Part shown: in pieces, positions 1 to 9,143 of the stretch
Layout: each line of letters starts with the position of its first letter
How positions within the stretch are numbered: the first letter of the stretch is position 1
Assembly (NCBI GenBank): GCA_040902895.1
Contig: JBBDWL010000099.1
Coordinates: 36,066 to 100,065 of the forward strand
Direction of reading: 5' to 3'
Source of the DNA: JALYRV01 sp040902895
Lineage (GTDB): Bacteria > Acidobacteriota > Vicinamibacteria > Vicinamibacterales > SCN-69-37
Length of the DNA stretch: 64,000 nt
Notes under the pieces: generated by a model
The model's database searches: none
Seen by the model: the letters and a program-made list of their open reading frames with translations, nothing else
Told to the model about the DNA's origin: nothing
Translations under genes and position numbers: made by a program

Positions 1-252
1 ATTCGCCCCCAGTATTTCAGCTGCCGTTTTGGGTACGCCGGCGATTCTGCCGGCCGCGCAGCCCTCAAGGCTCTTGACCGGAAGGACGGAGGACAGCGCC
101 CCTGCCCCTCGCCTCCGCGTTTCGAAGCACGTCCTGCTTTCCGTCTTCCTCGTTTAACCCACGACAGGCGTAGTGTGTCCGCACGAGCACGAGGTGTGCA
201 TCGGGCGGTCTGACGCGCGCCAAGACGCGCGCACTAACCAGTGTCGTGACCG
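1..252. other. upstream region of the metal-efflux operon, no gene seen
   Basis: No convincing coding region, tRNA or repeat is visible in these 252 bases. It probably carries the promoter of the efflux operon that starts at 253, but I cannot identify a -35/-10 pair with confidence; a TTGACC at about 75 lacks a good -10 partner. Confidence 0.4.
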
Positions 253-1590
253 ATGATCAACAAGCTATTCCTTCTCTTATTCGTCCTCGTTCCACCTGGC
301 CCCACGCCAGCATCAGCCGTGCCTCAGGATCCGGTGCAAACGTACGCGCGCCGGCCCGTTTACGAAGGTCCTCCCCTGAGCCTTCAGGCGGCCGTCGACG
401 AGGCGCTCGTACGGAATCCGGACCTGATTGCTCTCCGCGCGCAGTTCGAAGCGGCCCGGCATCGGCCTGCACAGGACCGTTCGCTCGCGCCCCCGACCTT
501 CGAGGCGCAGATCTGGCAGTGGCCGCTGAACACGCTCAATCCGGCAAACGTGAACATGTACATGTTCACGGCCGGGCAGGACATTCCCGGCCGCGGCAAG
601 CGCGCGCTCCGCGCCTCTGTCGCCGAAAAGGATGTGCAGTTGGCCGAGGCCGATATCGCCGTCCAGGCCCGCGACGTGATCGATCGCGTTAAACGCGCCT
701 ATGCAGAACTCTTTCTCACGCGCAAGGCGATTGAGGTGAACCACGACAGCCTCGATCTGCTCCGCCAGTTCGCCGACATCACGTCGGTGAAATACACCAC
801 GGGACGGAGCTCGCAGCAGGAGACGATGAAGGCCATCGTCGAGATTTCGACGCTGCACGACCATCTCGTGACGCTGCAGCAACGCGCGGCGCTTGCCGAA
901 GCGCAGCTCAATACGCTTCTCGACCGCCGCCCCGAGGCGCCGATTGGCCCGCTTGCCGAGCCGCGGGAGCGTGTGCTGTTGCCGGCAACAGCCGCCTTGC
1001 AGCAGCTGGCCCTGGAGCAGCAGCCGGAACTTCGGGTCGCGCAGCTGGGCATCGAGCGATCGGCTGCCGCGCTCGCGGTGGCGACGCGCGACTACAAGCC
1101 TGATTTCTTCGTGGGCGGCGGATACATGCTGATGCCGCGCGACACCGACGCCTGGACTGCCACGGTCGGAATCACCTGGCCGTCGGCGCCTTGGTCGCGG
1201 GGACGACTCGACGCCAGGAAAGCGGAAGCCACTGCCGACGTGGAGGCCGCACGCGCGCGGCACCGGGTAGTGGAGAACAACATTCGGTTCGCCGTCCAGG
1301 ACGCGTACGTTCGCGTCAAGAGCGCGGAGCAGCGCGCGTCGCTGCTCCGCACGACAGTCGTCCCTCAGTCGCGTCAGACACTCGAGGTCGCCAGAGTTGG
1401 TTACCAGGCTGACCGCGTCGACTTTCTCGCACTGCTCGACGATCAGCGAGCGCTGCTGGAAGCGCAGCTCGATTACTACCGCGCCCTGAGCGATCTGGAG
1501 CAGGCCCTGGCGGATCTCGAACGCGCGATCGGCGCGGACATCACGCCGCAGATGCTTGGCGCGGTGGATGTGAGAGAGGCAGGCAAGTGA
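253..1590 (+). CDS. TolC-family outer membrane factor (CusC/CzcC-like)
   Basis: Outer-membrane channel of a tripartite heavy-metal efflux pump. The 445-residue product has a signal peptide (MINKLFLLLFVLV..., cleavage near residue 22), then two repeated helical OEP domains: the first contains the NPDLIALRAQFEAARHR segment near residue 55, the second the QPELRVAQLGIERSAAAL segment near residue 255, both typical of the family. Length fits the usual 400-480. The start ATG at 253 gives the signal peptide directly. It overlaps the next gene by 4 bp (GTGA), so the channel, adaptor and pump form one operon. Family membership is clear; the metal (Cu, Ag, Co, Zn, Cd) cannot be told from this subunit. 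Confidence 0.9.
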   Translation: MINKLFLLLFVLVPPGPTPASAVPQDPVQTYARRPVYEGPPLSLQAAVDEALVRNPDLIALRAQFEAARHRPAQDRSLAPPTFEAQIWQWPLNTLNPANVNMYMFTAGQDIPGRGKRALRASVAEKDVQLAEADIAVQARDVIDRVKRAYAELFLTRKAIEVNHDSLDLLRQFADITSVKYTTGRSSQQETMKAIVEISTLHDHLVTLQQRAALAEAQLNTLLDRRPEAPIGPLAEPRERVLLPATAALQQLALEQQPELRVAQLGIERSAAALAVATRDYKPDFFVGGGYMLMPRDTDAWTATVGITWPSAPWSRGRLDARKAEATADVEAARARHRVVENNIRFAVQDAYVRVKSAEQRASLLRTTVVPQSRQTLEVARVGYQADRVDFLALLDDQRALLEAQLDYYRALSDLEQALADLERAIGADITPQMLGAVDVREAGK

Positions 1591-3104
1591 GACGCACCGT
1601 CATCGCCCGCGCCGCCTTCGCCGGCACGCTGTTGGTGTCGCTCCTCGCGATTGTCGCGATTCTCTACGCCATCGGCCGGAGCCTGGACGGCGACCCGGCG
1701 GTCGAGGAAACACCAGCGCCTCGTGCGAGCGAGAACAGACCTCTAGTCGACCCCAGGGCCGAAGTCACGCTCGATCTGCGCCGGCAGCAGTTGATCGGCG
1801 TGCGCACGGCCACGGTCACGCGCGAACCGTTCGACAAGACGATCCGCACCGTAGGCATCGTCAAGTACGACGAAACCAGGATTGCAGATGTCAATCTGAA
1901 GATCGAGGGCTGGATTCGCAACCTGTTCGTCGAATCCCCGGGCCAGGCGGTGCGCCGTGGACAGCCGCTGTTCACGCTGTACAGCCCTGAGCTGCTGACC
2001 ACACAGCAGGAATATCTCCTGGCATTGCGCACACGCGAGCACATGCAGCAGTCGCAGGTGCCCGACGCGCGCGAGTACGCCGATCGGCTCGTGGAGGCGG
2101 CCCGGCAGCGGCTCGCGCTCTGGGACCTATCTCCCGACCAGATCCGTGCGCTCGAGACGACGCGCCAGGCCCAGACGGCGTTGACGTTCCGATCTCCGGC
2201 CAGCGGCGTTGTCACCGAGAAGCAGGCCGTGCAGGGGATGCACGTTACGCCAGGACAGAGCCTGTACAAGATCGCGGATGTCTCTGTCGTGTGGGTGGAG
2301 GCAGACGTGTACGAGGCGGAGATCGCGCTGATCAAACCAGGCCAGCGCGCCGCGGTCACCCTTGACGCCTATCCTGGCGAACGGCTCTTCGGGCAGGCCA
2401 TCTTCATCTACCCGTATGTGGAAGAGAACACGCGTACCGTAAGGGTCCGCTTCGGCTTCGACAATCGGCGCGGCCGTCTCAAACCAGGGATGTTCGCCAA
2501 TGTCGAGATTCACGCGCCGATCGGCGTGGGTCTGACGATCCCCGCCGATGCTGTCCTCGATTCGGGCACGCGTCAGCTCGTGTTCGTGGCCGAGGGCGAT
2601 GGGTACTTTCAGCCGCGCGATGTGAAAGTGGGCCAGCGGCTCGGCGACAAGGTCCAGATCCTCGAAGGGCTCAAAGAGGGTGAACAGGTTGCCGCCGGCG
2701 CCGCGTTCTTCCTCGATTCCGAGAGCCAGCTGCGCGCCTCGATCCAGGGCTTCGAGCCTGCGCCGCGCATCGAAGGCGGGGCGGCGCGGCAGCAGATGGA
2801 CATCACGTTCCGATCGCAGCCCGATCCTCCGCAGACCGGCGACAACGTCTTCGAGGTCACGGTGAAAAGCGCGGATGGGCAGCCCGTCGCCGACGCGGAC
2901 GTCTCCGTGGTGTTCTTCATGGCGGCGATGCCGTCGATGAGCATGCCGGCGATGAAGAACGAAGCGAAGCTCGCGCCGGCCGGTAACGGCGTCTATCGAG
3001 GCACCGGACAGGTGATGATGGCCGGCCGGTGGGACGTGACGGTGGTGGTGAGTCGCGGCGGCCAGCGCCTTGGCAGCAAACAGTTCGGCGTGGTCGCCCG
3101 ATGA
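1587..3104 (+). CDS. RND efflux periplasmic adaptor (CusB-like) with C-terminal FixH/YtkA-like domain
   Basis: Membrane-fusion protein linking the inner-membrane pump to the outer-membrane channel. GTG start at 1587 overlaps the upstream stop (GTGA). The 505 residues show an N-terminal anchor (about 5-28), a lipoyl/barrel-sandwich part with a helical hairpin (about 100-200), beta-barrel segments (about 210-330) and a membrane-proximal domain. From about residue 400 there is an extra Ig-like module (MDITFRSQPDPPQTGDNVFE ... VMMAGRWDVTVVV) that resembles FixH/YtkA-type domains. A free-standing paralogue of this module is encoded at 8660. The methionine-rich loop MAAMPSMSMPAMKNE in the module is suggestive of Cu(I)/Ag(I) contact (inference). 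Confidence 0.88.
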   Translation: MRRTVIARAAFAGTLLVSLLAIVAILYAIGRSLDGDPAVEETPAPRASENRPLVDPRAEVTLDLRRQQLIGVRTATVTREPFDKTIRTVGIVKYDETRIADVNLKIEGWIRNLFVESPGQAVRRGQPLFTLYSPELLTTQQEYLLALRTREHMQQSQVPDAREYADRLVEAARQRLALWDLSPDQIRALETTRQAQTALTFRSPASGVVTEKQAVQGMHVTPGQSLYKIADVSVVWVEADVYEAEIALIKPGQRAAVTLDAYPGERLFGQAIFIYPYVEENTRTVRVRFGFDNRRGRLKPGMFANVEIHAPIGVGLTIPADAVLDSGTRQLVFVAEGDGYFQPRDVKVGQRLGDKVQILEGLKEGEQVAAGAAFFLDSESQLRASIQGFEPAPRIEGGAARQQMDITFRSQPDPPQTGDNVFEVTVKSADGQPVADADVSVVFFMAAMPSMSMPAMKNEAKLAPAGNGVYRGTGQVMMAGRWDVTVVVSRGGQRLGSKQFGVVAR

Positions 3105-6100
3105 TCGAACGGATCATCGACGCCTGCGCGGCGAATCGCTTCATGGTCTTCACGGGCACGGTCGTGCTGACCCTGTGGGGCGCGTGGGCCATGATGGCGA
3201 CTCCGGTCGACGCGGTGCCCGACATCTCCGACGTGCAGGTGATCGTCTCGACAGAGTGGGTGGGCCGCAGCCCCGATCTGATCGAAGATCAGATCACCTA
3301 CCCCATCGTCACGGCGCTGATTTCGACGCCGAACGTGAAGACCGTGCGCGGCTTCACTGATTTCGGGATCTCGTACGTGTACGTCATTTTTGAGGACGGC
3401 ACGGATATGTACTGGGCGCGCAGCCGCGTCGTCGAGTACCTGCAGGGCATCCGCGGCCAGCTGCCAGAGGGCGTCAATCCGGTGATCGGTCCCGACGCTA
3501 CTGGCGTCGGATGGGTATTCGAGTACGCGCTTGTCGACGACACCGGTCAGCACACGCTCGCAGACTTGCGCGGTTTCCAGGACTGGTATCTGCGCTACTG
3601 GCTTGCCGCCGTGCCTGGCGTGGCAGAGGTCGCCAGCATCGGCGGCTTCGTCAAGCAGTACCAGGTGAACCTGGACCCCAACAAGCTGGCGGCGTATGAC
3701 CTCGCCGTCAAGGATGTCGTGCGCGCCATCAAGGCAAGCAACAACGAGGTCGAAGGCCGGCTGCTCGAATTCTCGGGACGCGAGTACATGGTCCGCGGGC
3801 GCGGATATCTGACCTCCCTGGACGACATCCGGCAGGTGTCGCTCGGCGCCACGGCTGCAGGCGCGCCCATTCGCGTGGCCGATGTCGCCGACGTGGCCCT
3901 CGGCCCCGACATCCGTCGCGGCGTCGCGGAGCTCGATGGCAAAGGCGAGGTCGTCGGCGGCATCGTCGTGATGCGCTTCGGTGAGAACGCGCTGAAAGTG
4001 ATCGACCGCGTCAAGGCGAAGCTGATCGAAGTGCAGGGCGCGCTGCCGCCGGGCGTGCGGATCGTACCCACCTATGACCGGTCGTGGCTCATCGGCGAAT
4101 CGATCGGCTCGCTGCGAAAGACGCTGATCGAGGAGGCGATCGTCGTCTCGCTCGTGATCATTATCTTTCTGTTCCATTTTCGATCGGCGCTCATCCCGAT
4201 TCTGGCGCTTCCGATCGCGGTGCTCGCGTCGTTCATTCCCATGTACTACCTGGGCGTGACGGCGAACATCATGTCGCTCGGCGGCATCGCGCTCGCGATC
4301 GGCGTGCTCGTTGACGCGTCAATCGTGATGGTGGAGAACGCGTACCGGCATGTCTCAGAACCGGTGGAGGGGCACGCTGCGCCGCCATCACCAGACGACC
4401 AGCCCCGCGTGGTGATCGCCGCGGCCAGGCAGGTGGGCCGTGCCATCTTCTTCTCGCTCGCGATCATCATCGTGTCGTTCGTGCCGGTCTTTCTGCTCGA
4501 GGCGCAGGAAGGCCGCATGTTCCGGCCCCTCGCCTTCACGAAGACCTTCGCGATGGTCTTTGCCTCCATCCTGTCGATCACGCTCGTGCCGGTGCTGATG
4601 ACGATCTTCATTCGCGGGAAGAAGCTGCGGCCGGAATCGGACAATCCGGTCTCGCGCTTCTTCACGCGACTGTATGCACCCGTGCTGCGGCTCGCGCTCG
4701 GCTGGAGGTGGACGGCGCTGCTCATCAACTTCGCGGTGATCCCCCTGACGATCCCGCTGGTGTTCGTCATCGGCAGCGAGTTCATGCCACCCCTCTATGA
4801 AGGTTCGCTGCTGTACATGCCGACAGCGCCGCCGGGCCTCTCGGTGGGTGAGGCGACGCGGATGCTGCAGGTGCAGGACAAGGTTCTGCGTCAGTTTCCG
4901 GAAGTCACGCGTGTGTTTGGCACCGTCGGGCGCGCGACGACGTCGACCGACAACACGCCGATGGGCATGGTGAACACCATCGTCGAGCTGAAGCCGAAGG
5001 CCGAGTGGCGTCCTGGCCTCACCTACGAAGAACTGCAGGCGGAGATGGACGCCGCGCTGCAGTTCCCGGGCTTTCCGAACACCTGGACGCAGCCGATTCG
5101 TAACCGTCTCGACATGCTGCTGACGGGCATCAAGACTCCGGTGGGCATCAAAATTTTTGGAGCGGATCTGAACGAGATCCAGCGCATCGGCCGCGAGATC
5201 GAGCAGGTCCTACAGCAGGTGCCTGGCACGCGCAGCGTGTATGCCGAGCGCGTCGCGCAGGGCTACTTCACGGATATTCGCATCGACCGCGAGGCGATCG
5301 CGCGCCATAGCCTCACGATCGAAGACGTCCAGGACGTCATTCAAGCCGCCATCGGCGGCGAGAACATCACCCGCACAATCGAGGGGCGCGAACGTTACCC
5401 GGTCAACGTTCGCTATGCCCGCGGCTTCCGCGACGACATTCCGGCGCTCGAGCGCGTCCTCGTCAAGACGCGCGTGGGCGGACACGTGCCGCTCGGACAG
5501 CTCGCGGAGATCACGCTGACGACAGGCCCGGCCATGATTCGCGACGAGAATGCGCAGCTGGCCGGGTACGTCTACGTCGATACGGTCTCGAGCGACATTG
5601 GCGGGTACGTCGGCGCAGCGCAGAACGCGATCGCCGAACGGATCTCGCTGCCGCCGGGATACACGCTGCAGTGGACCGGCCAGTACGAATTTCAGGTGCG
5701 CGCACGCGAGCGTTTGAAGATTCTCATTCCGATCGTCTTCGGCATCATCTTCCTGCTTCTCTACATGACCTTCCACTCGGTGTCGGAGGCCATGATCGTG
5801 ATGCTCTCGGTCGTCTATGCGATGACCGGCGGCGTGATCCTGCAGTGGCTGCTCGGTTACAACTTTTCAGTAGCCGTGTGGGTCGGCTACATCGCGCTTT
5901 ACGGTGTGGCCGTGCAAACGGGCGTCGTGATGGTCGTCTATCTCCACGAGGCGTTGAACCGGCGGCTCACGCGCGGCGGCGAGATCACGGAAAAGGACAT
6001 CTGGGAGGCAACAGTCGCAGGATCGGTCCTGCGCCTGCGACCGAAGCTCATGACTGTCTCCGTCGTCATCGCGAGTCTGCTCCCGATCATGTGGAGCAGC

Positions 6101-6253
6101 GGCGTCGGGTCGGACGTCATGAAGCCGATCACGGCGCCGATTCTCGGCGGCATGATCACGTCGACCATCCATGTGCTGATCATCACGCCGGTCATCTTCT
6201 ACATCATGAAAGTGCGGGAGCTGCGAAGAGGCAAGCTGGCCACATCGGGCTGA
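3101..6253 (+). CDS. CusA/CzcA-family heavy-metal RND efflux pump
   Basis: Inner-membrane proton-driven pump of the HME-RND class, 1050 residues, the usual size. I start at ATG 3101, which overlaps the adaptor stop (ATGA); a longer frame upstream lies inside the adaptor gene. The N-terminus (MIERIIDACAANRFMVF) is followed by the family signature VPDISDVQVIV. Twelve transmembrane helices are arranged as one near the N-terminus, a block at about 345-530, one at about 545 and a second block at about 880-1040 (LIPIVFGIIFLLLYMTF). The transmembrane segment LAIGVLVDASIVMVENAYRH contains the acidic proton-relay residues expected for this class. Metal specificity is not resolved; the methionine-rich adaptor suggests monovalent copper or silver. 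Confidence 0.95.
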   Translation: MIERIIDACAANRFMVFTGTVVLTLWGAWAMMATPVDAVPDISDVQVIVSTEWVGRSPDLIEDQITYPIVTALISTPNVKTVRGFTDFGISYVYVIFEDGTDMYWARSRVVEYLQGIRGQLPEGVNPVIGPDATGVGWVFEYALVDDTGQHTLADLRGFQDWYLRYWLAAVPGVAEVASIGGFVKQYQVNLDPNKLAAYDLAVKDVVRAIKASNNEVEGRLLEFSGREYMVRGRGYLTSLDDIRQVSLGATAAGAPIRVADVADVALGPDIRRGVAELDGKGEVVGGIVVMRFGENALKVIDRVKAKLIEVQGALPPGVRIVPTYDRSWLIGESIGSLRKTLIEEAIVVSLVIIIFLFHFRSALIPILALPIAVLASFIPMYYLGVTANIMSLGGIALAIGVLVDASIVMVENAYRHVSEPVEGHAAPPSPDDQPRVVIAAARQVGRAIFFSLAIIIVSFVPVFLLEAQEGRMFRPLAFTKTFAMVFASILSITLVPVLMTIFIRGKKLRPESDNPVSRFFTRLYAPVLRLALGWRWTALLINFAVIPLTIPLVFVIGSEFMPPLYEGSLLYMPTAPPGLSVGEATRMLQVQDKVLRQFPEVTRVFGTVGRATTSTDNTPMGMVNTIVELKPKAEWRPGLTYEELQAEMDAALQFPGFPNTWTQPIRNRLDMLLTGIKTPVGIKIFGADLNEIQRIGREIEQVLQQVPGTRSVYAERVAQGYFTDIRIDREAIARHSLTIEDVQDVIQAAIGGENITRTIEGRERYPVNVRYARGFRDDIPALERVLVKTRVGGHVPLGQLAEITLTTGPAMIRDENAQLAGYVYVDTVSSDIGGYVGAAQNAIAERISLPPGYTLQWTGQYEFQVRARERLKILIPIVFGIIFLLLYMTFHSVSEAMIVMLSVVYAMTGGVILQWLLGYNFSVAVWVGYIALYGVAVQTGVVMVVYLHEALNRRLTRGGEITEKDIWEATVAGSVLRLRPKLMTVSVVIASLLPIMWSSGVGSDVMKPITAPILGGMITSTIHVLIITPVIFYIMKVRELRRGKLATSG

Positions 6254-6265
6254 TATGGAGATGGC

Positions 6266-7636
6266 ATGGAGCAGGGAAGGACGGCCGGTCCGATGAAGCA
6301 TGATGCCGACGCGATGATCCGCGAGATGCGCGCGCCGTGGCTGTGGACGAACGCCACGATCATCCTGCTCGGTCTCTGGCTGATGACGTCGCCCCGGACG
6401 TTCGGCTACACGAGCACGGCGATGATTTGGAGCGACATCATCAGCGGCGCGCTCCTCGTCGTGCTTGCGGGCGCGGCGTTTGCGCCGCGATGGGATTTCT
6501 ATGGCCGATGGGGTGTCGCGTTTGTCGGAACGTGGCTGCAGTTTGCGCCGCTGATCTTCTGGGCGCCAACAGCGGCCGCGTACATCACCGACACACTCGT
6601 CGGAGCGTGCGCCATGACGCTGTCCATCCTGGTCCCGATGATGCCCGGCATGGCGCATCACATGGCCATGATGAAGCCGGGACCGGACGTGCCGCCAGGC
6701 TGGACGTACAACCCGTCGACATGGCACCAGCGAGCGCCGATGATCGGCCTCGGATTCATCGGATGGCTGATTTCCCGGTACCTCGCGGCATTCCAGCTCG
6801 GCTACATCGACACGGTCTGGGAACCATTCTTCGGCGAAGGCACCCGGCGCGTGCTGACGTCCGAGATGTCACAGATGTGGCGCATCTCGGATGCCGGGCT
6901 GGGCGCGACCGCCTACACGTTCGAGATGCTGATGGCCTGGATGGGTGGCAAGACGCGGTGGCGCTCGATGCCCTGGATGGTCGCGTTCTTCTTCATCCTG
7001 GTCGTGCCGCTCGGCCTCACGCACATCCTGCTGGTGATTTCGCAGCCGGTTGTCGTGGGGGCGTGGTGCACGCTCTGCCTGGCCGCCGCCGGCGTCATGC
7101 TCCTCATGATTCCGTTCACGGTCGATGAGGTGATCGCGATGGCGCAGTTCCTGCGCGAGCGCGTTCGCGCCGGCAAGTCGCTGTGGCGGACGTTCTGGGT
7201 CGGCGACACGATGCAGGGGGAAGGTCCGGATGAACGGACGCCGGCGTACGGCGCACCTGTTGGCGCCCTCCTGCCGCCCGCCGTGTGGGGCGTCACACTG
7301 CCATGGACGCTTGCCGCCAGTGTGCTCGCCGGACTCTGGCTGATGTTCGCCCCTGCGATGTTCGGAAGCGAAGGCCGCGCCGCGAGCAGTGACCATGTCG
7401 TGGGCGCGCTGATCGTGACGGTTGCCGCCATCAGCACGGCGGAAGTCATTCGGGCGTTCCGGTTCCTGAATGTGCTCTTTGGCGCCTGGTTGATCCTTGC
7501 AGCGTTCGCCCTCGACGGCGCCTCAGATGCCGGCCGGTGGAACACTATCGCCGCCGGCGTTCTCGTCATCGTCCTCACGTTACCGCGCGGCTCGGTCCGC
7601 GAGCGGTACGCCGCATGGGATCGGATGATTCGATGA
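6266..7636 (+). CDS. SPW-repeat membrane protein with central VKOR-like domain
   Basis: Polytopic membrane protein of 456 residues with about ten hydrophobic segments. SPW-type repeats flank it: PWLWTNATIILLGLWLMTSP at residues 24-43 and PWTLAASVLAGLWLMFAP near 345. The middle (about 150-300) resembles vitamin K epoxide reductase proteins and carries the redox-type CxxC motif in VVGAWCTLCLAA. Only one other cysteine is present (near residue 118), so the paired loop cysteines of canonical VKOR enzymes are missing and partner-dependent or lost thiol chemistry is possible. It begins 12 bp after the pump gene and overlaps the next gene by ATGA, so it belongs to the metal-efflux operon. A role in maintaining periplasmic thiols under metal stress is inference. 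Confidence 0.75.
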   Translation: MEQGRTAGPMKHDADAMIREMRAPWLWTNATIILLGLWLMTSPRTFGYTSTAMIWSDIISGALLVVLAGAAFAPRWDFYGRWGVAFVGTWLQFAPLIFWAPTAAAYITDTLVGACAMTLSILVPMMPGMAHHMAMMKPGPDVPPGWTYNPSTWHQRAPMIGLGFIGWLISRYLAAFQLGYIDTVWEPFFGEGTRRVLTSEMSQMWRISDAGLGATAYTFEMLMAWMGGKTRWRSMPWMVAFFFILVVPLGLTHILLVISQPVVVGAWCTLCLAAAGVMLLMIPFTVDEVIAMAQFLRERVRAGKSLWRTFWVGDTMQGEGPDERTPAYGAPVGALLPPAVWGVTLPWTLAASVLAGLWLMFAPAMFGSEGRAASSDHVVGALIVTVAAISTAEVIRAFRFLNVLFGAWLILAAFALDGASDAGRWNTIAAGVLVIVLTLPRGSVRERYAAWDRMIR

Positions 7637-8639
7637 GGACGATCGACACGCGGCAGCCGCGTGATCCACAGATTGTTGTCGTGACCGGCGCGTCCAGCGG
7701 CGTCGGTCGTGCCGTCGCGGGGGGGGGGGGGGGGGGGGGNNNNNNNNNNGCGCCTTCGGCGCGCGAGGCGCTCATGTCGCGCTTGTCGCACGCACCACCG
7801 AGGCGCTCGAAGCCTGCGCGCGCGAGATCGAAGAGGCGGGCGGGGACGCACTGGTGTGCGCCGCGGATGTGTCCGACGCAGCCGCGGTCGAGCGCGCCGC
7901 GGCAGCGGCCGAGGCGCGCTGGGGGCGGATCGACGTGTGGGTCAACGCCGCGATGGCCACCGTGTTCGCGCCCGTGGAAAACACGACGCCGGCAGAGTAT
8001 CGCCGCGTCACCGAAGTGACGTATCTGGGCTACGTGCACGGCACGCTTGCCGCGCTGCAGCGGATGCGGCGGCGCGATGCAGGCACGATCGTCCAGGTCG
8101 GGTCGGCGCTGGCCTTCCGCTCCATACCGCTGCAGAGCGCGTACTGCGCCGCGAAGGCGGCCATCCGCGCGTTCACGGATTCGCTGCGTACCGAGTTGAT
8201 TCACGATCGGAGCGCAGTGCGGCTCACACAGGTCCATCTGCCGGCGGTCAATACGCCCCAGTCGGAACGGCAGCGCAACAAGATGCCGAATCGGCAGCAG
8301 CCGGTGCCGCCGCTGTTCAGCCCTGAGGCGATTGCGGAGGCGATCCTTTGGGCCGCCGATCACGCGCCGCGGCAGATGCTCGTCGGAATGCAGACCGTCA
8401 AAGCCGTCTGGGGACAGAAGTTCATTCCGGGCCCCCTGGATCGCTATCTCGCCCGCGCCGGGTGGGAGCCGCAGTTCGTCGACGCGCCCAACGATCAGCG
8501 CGCCGACATGCTGTTCGAGACCTTGCCCGGAGATCCAGGCGCGCACGGCCCATTCCGCGATCGCGAACGGCAGCGGGATTGGCAGATGCGGCTGCGCATG
8601 GGCGGCTGGTTCCGCGGATTTCAACGACGCAAGAGATAA
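7633..8639 (+). CDS. SDR-family oxidoreductase (interrupted by assembly gap)
   Basis: Classical short-chain dehydrogenase/reductase. The ATG at 7633 overlaps the upstream stop. The cofactor-binding motif TGASSGVGRAVA (residues 19-30) runs into a 21-G run and ten N (7719-7749). Coding resumes in another frame at 7752 with AFGARGAHVALVARTTEALE, exactly the strand-helix expected next in an SDR, so the real gene is almost surely intact and the frame change is due to the gap. Downstream motifs: VNAAM (NNAG-like), catalytic Ser in VQVGSALAF, and YxxxK in AYCAAKAAIRAF. The substrate is unknown. Position within the efflux operon, directly after the SPW protein, is clear, but its role there is not. 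Confidence 0.85.
7719..7749. other. assembly gap with flanking poly-G artefact
   Basis: A run of 21 G (7719-7739) is followed by 10 N (7740-7749). Both sides belong to one SDR gene, and the protein reads sensibly across it if only a residue or so is missing. The homopolymer looks like no-signal base calls at a scaffold join rather than real DNA. Confidence 0.9.
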
Positions 8640-8659
8640 CCGAGTACAGGAGAGAAACC

Positions 8660-9088
8660 ATGACACGACTGATATCGACGGCCATCGCGTTCACGTTCGT
8701 CGCTCTCGGCGCCGCCTCATGCGGGAGGGACGAGGACGCTCCGCCTGCCTCGGCGCCGGCGGTTGGTGCGACACAACCTTTGGACATCACGTTCAGGACC
8801 GAGCCCGACCCGCCGAAGTCGGGCGAGACGACGCTCGAAGCAAACGTGAAAGGCTCCAATGGCCAACCGGTCACCGACGCCGAGGTGTCGGCCGAGTTCT
8901 ACATGGCGTCGATGCCCGAAGTGAAGATGCCGGAAATGCGGAACACGATCGCGCTCCAGCACGAGGGCGGCGGACGGTATCGGGGCAAAGGCAGCATCAT
9001 GATGGCCGGCAAGTGGGACGTGACGGTGACCGTGAAGCGCCACGGCGAAGAGGTGGGCAAACGCACGTTGACCATCACCGCGCAGTAA
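8660..9088 (+). CDS. FixH/YtkA-like lipoprotein, paralogue of the adaptor C-terminal domain
   Basis: 142-residue secreted protein. The N-terminus MTRLISTAIAFTFVALGAASC is a signal with a probable lipobox ending at Cys21. The mature part is a single Ig-like FixH/YtkA-type module: LDITFRTEPDPPKSGETTLE, ... YMASMPEVKMPEMRN, ... SIMMAGKWDVTVTVKR. It matches the C-terminal module of the adaptor at 1587-3104 segment by segment, including the methionine-containing loop, so one likely arose by duplication from the other. A GGAGAGAAACC ribosome-binding region precedes the ATG. A periplasmic metal-binding or pump-modulating role is inferred from the shared domain. Confidence 0.8.
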   Translation: MTRLISTAIAFTFVALGAASCGRDEDAPPASAPAVGATQPLDITFRTEPDPPKSGETTLEANVKGSNGQPVTDAEVSAEFYMASMPEVKMPEMRNTIALQHEGGGRYRGKGSIMMAGKWDVTVTVKRHGEEVGKRTLTITAQ

Positions 9089-9104
9089 AGGTTGTAGGAC
9101 GAGC

Positions 9105-9136
9105 TTGACTCTGGAGGCGGCTCCAGAGTCCATACT
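9105..9136 (+). promoter_or_regulatory. MerR-family operator/promoter
   Basis: TTGACT (-35, 9105-9110) and CATACT (-10, 9131-9136) are separated by 20 bp, the overlong spacer typical of MerR-family promoters. The spacer is almost wholly a perfect inverted repeat: GACTCTGGAG (9107-9116), 4-bp centre GCGG, CTCCAGAGTC (9121-9130). A MerR-family regulator is encoded 0.5 kb downstream in the same operon, making autoregulated metal-inducible control very likely. The predicted transcription start (about 9143) is next to the ATG at 9144. Confidence 0.92.
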
Positions 9137-9143
9137 GAGGGTC

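Noticed and set aside
549..570. 22-bp perfect palindrome inside the TolC-like gene (CGTGAACATGTACATGTTCACG-like dyad)
   Set aside because: It encodes the conserved NVNMYMFTA stretch of the channel; the symmetry can be explained by codon choice and no partner site is seen.
7719..7739. 21-G run as a G-quadruplex or phase-variable tract
   Set aside because: It touches an N gap within a conserved SDR motif; a sequencing or assembly artefact is simpler.
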